Below are positions 62,741 to 64,000 of a stretch of DNA of 64,000 nucleotides, piece by piece. Source of the DNA: Owenweeksia sp. (GTDB taxonomy: Bacteria > Bacteroidota > Bacteroidia > Flavobacteriales > Schleiferiaceae); assembly GCA_028285465.1 (NCBI GenBank), contig JANQPD010000030.1:141673-205672 (forward strand). Reading direction: 5' to 3'. The translations under genes were made by a program, and so were the position numbers. The notes beneath the pieces are model-generated. The model made no database searches, had not been told where the DNA came from, and saw only the letters and a list, made by a program, of their open reading frames with translations. Each line of letters starts with the position of its first letter. The first letter of the stretch is position 1.

Positions 62741-64000
62741 TCAGCGTTGTACCATAAACCGCTGTACGGCAGGTTGGCCTGATGCAGGGATGAAGTGCAA
62801 TACATAGATGCCCGCATCCCAATTGGCGGTGTGTAGCCTATAGCGCCGGATATGATTGGGCAACCTTTTCTTTAGCATACGGTTTCCCGCTATATCGCTT
62901 ACCTCTACAGTGCAGGCTCCTATGTCCGTATGTTCCCATTCCAAAAGCGTATAGGCATCTGCCGGGTTGGGGAACAGGCGCATAGAGGCAGGCACACCCG
63001 GGGCTTCGGGGATACTGAAATACTGCCCGCAGCTATCCGGCTTTACGCAACCGTTCTCGTCTATGCTCAGCAGCCATTGGAATTTATCCCCGTTGTTGGA
63101 AAACCTGCGCTCTGCATCAAAGACCTGCCCGACCGCCAATAGTCCGTTGCCGGCCAGCTTGAAGTTCTCCAGATAACAAGCTTCCCGCTCATAGGCGTAA
63201 AAGTAGCGGTGGTGCCATACCGTATTCCCGTCTTCATCAAAACAAAAAAGGTGCGCAATAAAACGCCCGTTGTTTAGCGTACGTCCGCCTATTACTTAAT
63301 GGCCATTAGACAGGCGTGTAAAGCCATCTAAACCGAAGTAGTTCATCAAGGGGCCTATTTCTTTTTCATCGATCAGGTTGCCCTGAAGATCAAAACGACC
63401 CAAAAGCAGCCGGTCCGGGTTTCTGTAAGCGTATATCACCGTATCCAACTCATAATTGCCTACGTACAAATAATCCCCACTTGAATGGCGGCCTATCCTT
63501 AGCGCTGAAACGCTTTTTGTCCGGTCGATCAGGCGCTTCCACTTAAGGTTTCCCTGTCTGTCGATCAAGGCATAGAGCCCCTGGTTCGGTAAGGGGCCTC
63601 CAATATAATAGCTTCCGCCACCTATCAGATAACCACTGTCCACAGGCAAAAGATGGATTCCAAAATACCCACCCAGGTCGCTTACCGGATCATCTATCTG
63701 GCTTTCCCAAACCACATTAAAGTCCAGGTCGAATTTCACCAGGGTTAGGATTATTTTACGGGTATCCCTTCTATAAGCTTCCCCGGTGAGCACAATATTG
63801 CTGTCTCCGTCCATCTTCAGGCTATAGAAGATGGTCTGCAGGCTGTCCTGGAACTGGTACAGCCGGGTGTAAAGGGTATCCCATTGGCGGTTGAAGCGCA
63901 ACAGCATAACGCTTTGGTCATACGACTGGGCCAGGATGTAATCCGTGCTGTTGGGCACCTTTACCAGGTTGTCGCCCCCATTGTCTACAAAGTCCCCGAA
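62741..64000 (-). pseudogene. T9SS cargo gene with in-frame stop, partial at right edge
   Basis: The minus strand reads open from the right edge to a TGA at 62741 except for one TAA at 63296-63298. Before it the protein ends 'DGFTRLSNGH'; after it the same frame continues 'VIGGRTLNNGRFIAHLFCFD' and on to the sorting domain 'MRLFPNPADAYTLLEWEHTD' ... 'ANWDAGIYVLHFIP'. NGHYVIGG would be expected, so TAT to TAA is the likely change. The N-terminal part has repeated beta-propeller-like units ('LILTLVKFDLDFNVVWES', 'LYALIDRQGNLKWKRLIDR'). The track lists it as two ORFs. Either a decaying gene, an assembly error or a readthrough case. Confidence 0.75.

Overview
The window looks like a chromosomal segment of a member of the Bacteroidota, most likely Flavobacteriales-like. 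Evidence: several secreted proteins end in type IX secretion (T9SS) sorting domains; two end in gliding-motility-type (CHU_C-like) C-termini; isoprenoid genes of the bacterial mevalonate route are present (degradative-class HMG-CoA reductase plus a GYDIA-type GHMP kinase); there is a fused E1 alpha/beta 2-oxoacid dehydrogenase; and promoters match the Bacteroidota pattern (TTTG, about 19 bases, TAnnTTTG). No tRNA, rRNA, CRISPR array, prophage or transposase was recognised. Genus cannot be told from the sequence alone.

Layout. 1-9.6 kb: accessory genes on the minus strand (membrane protein cut by the left edge, PaiB-like flavoprotein, DoxX-like protein, serine hydrolase lipoprotein, C45 hydrolase, coupled pair of exported unknowns, FAD amine oxidase, TPR + Crp/Fnr pair, two AT-rich membrane proteins). 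The last two are separated by a 59-base imperfect palindrome that resembles an integron attC site. 9.6-17.9 kb: core operon ligA/DUF6913/dapA (minus), zinc-ribbon/DinB/NTF2-like operon (plus), NDH-2, small secreted protein, TANGO2/NRDE protein, DUF4442. 18-24.5 kb: TPR lipoprotein, membrane-tethered LuxR-type regulator with a small membrane protein, then three T9SS cargo proteins including a trypsin-like protease. 24.8-27.7 kb: four minus-strand accessory genes (GNAT, two unknown membrane proteins, S41 peptidase lipoprotein) with attC-like repeats between some of them.

27.7-44.8 kb is mostly housekeeping: Tex, MurQ, RNA m5C methyltransferase, fused E1, degenerate DEAD-box protein, MsrB lipoprotein, membrane and TPR proteins, DUF3052, OmpA lipoprotein, UmuD-like protein without UmuC, NlpC/P60 peptidase, thiolase, PgpH-type HD phosphohydrolase and inorganic pyrophosphatase. 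44.9-49.4 kb holds two large tandem paralogous surface proteins. 49.4-51.9 kb is the operon adk/obgE/PAP2 phosphatase/crcB. 52-58.6 kb: GDP-mannose pyrophosphorylase, exported unknowns, HMG-CoA reductase with GYDIA kinase, VOC/SRPBCC pair, MDR oxidoreductase. 59-64 kb: 1008-residue secreted endonuclease/exonuclease/phosphatase protein with T9SS tail, baeRF-like protein, and a T9SS gene running off the right edge that carries one in-frame stop.

Signs of decay: a frameshifted small membrane gene (37.9 kb), a fragment resembling S-adenosylmethionine decarboxylase (39.3 kb), an unidentified coding remnant (16.0 kb) and the in-frame stop at 63.3 kb. The most interesting structural signal is the attC-like palindromes around AT-rich single-gene units; no integrase is in the window.
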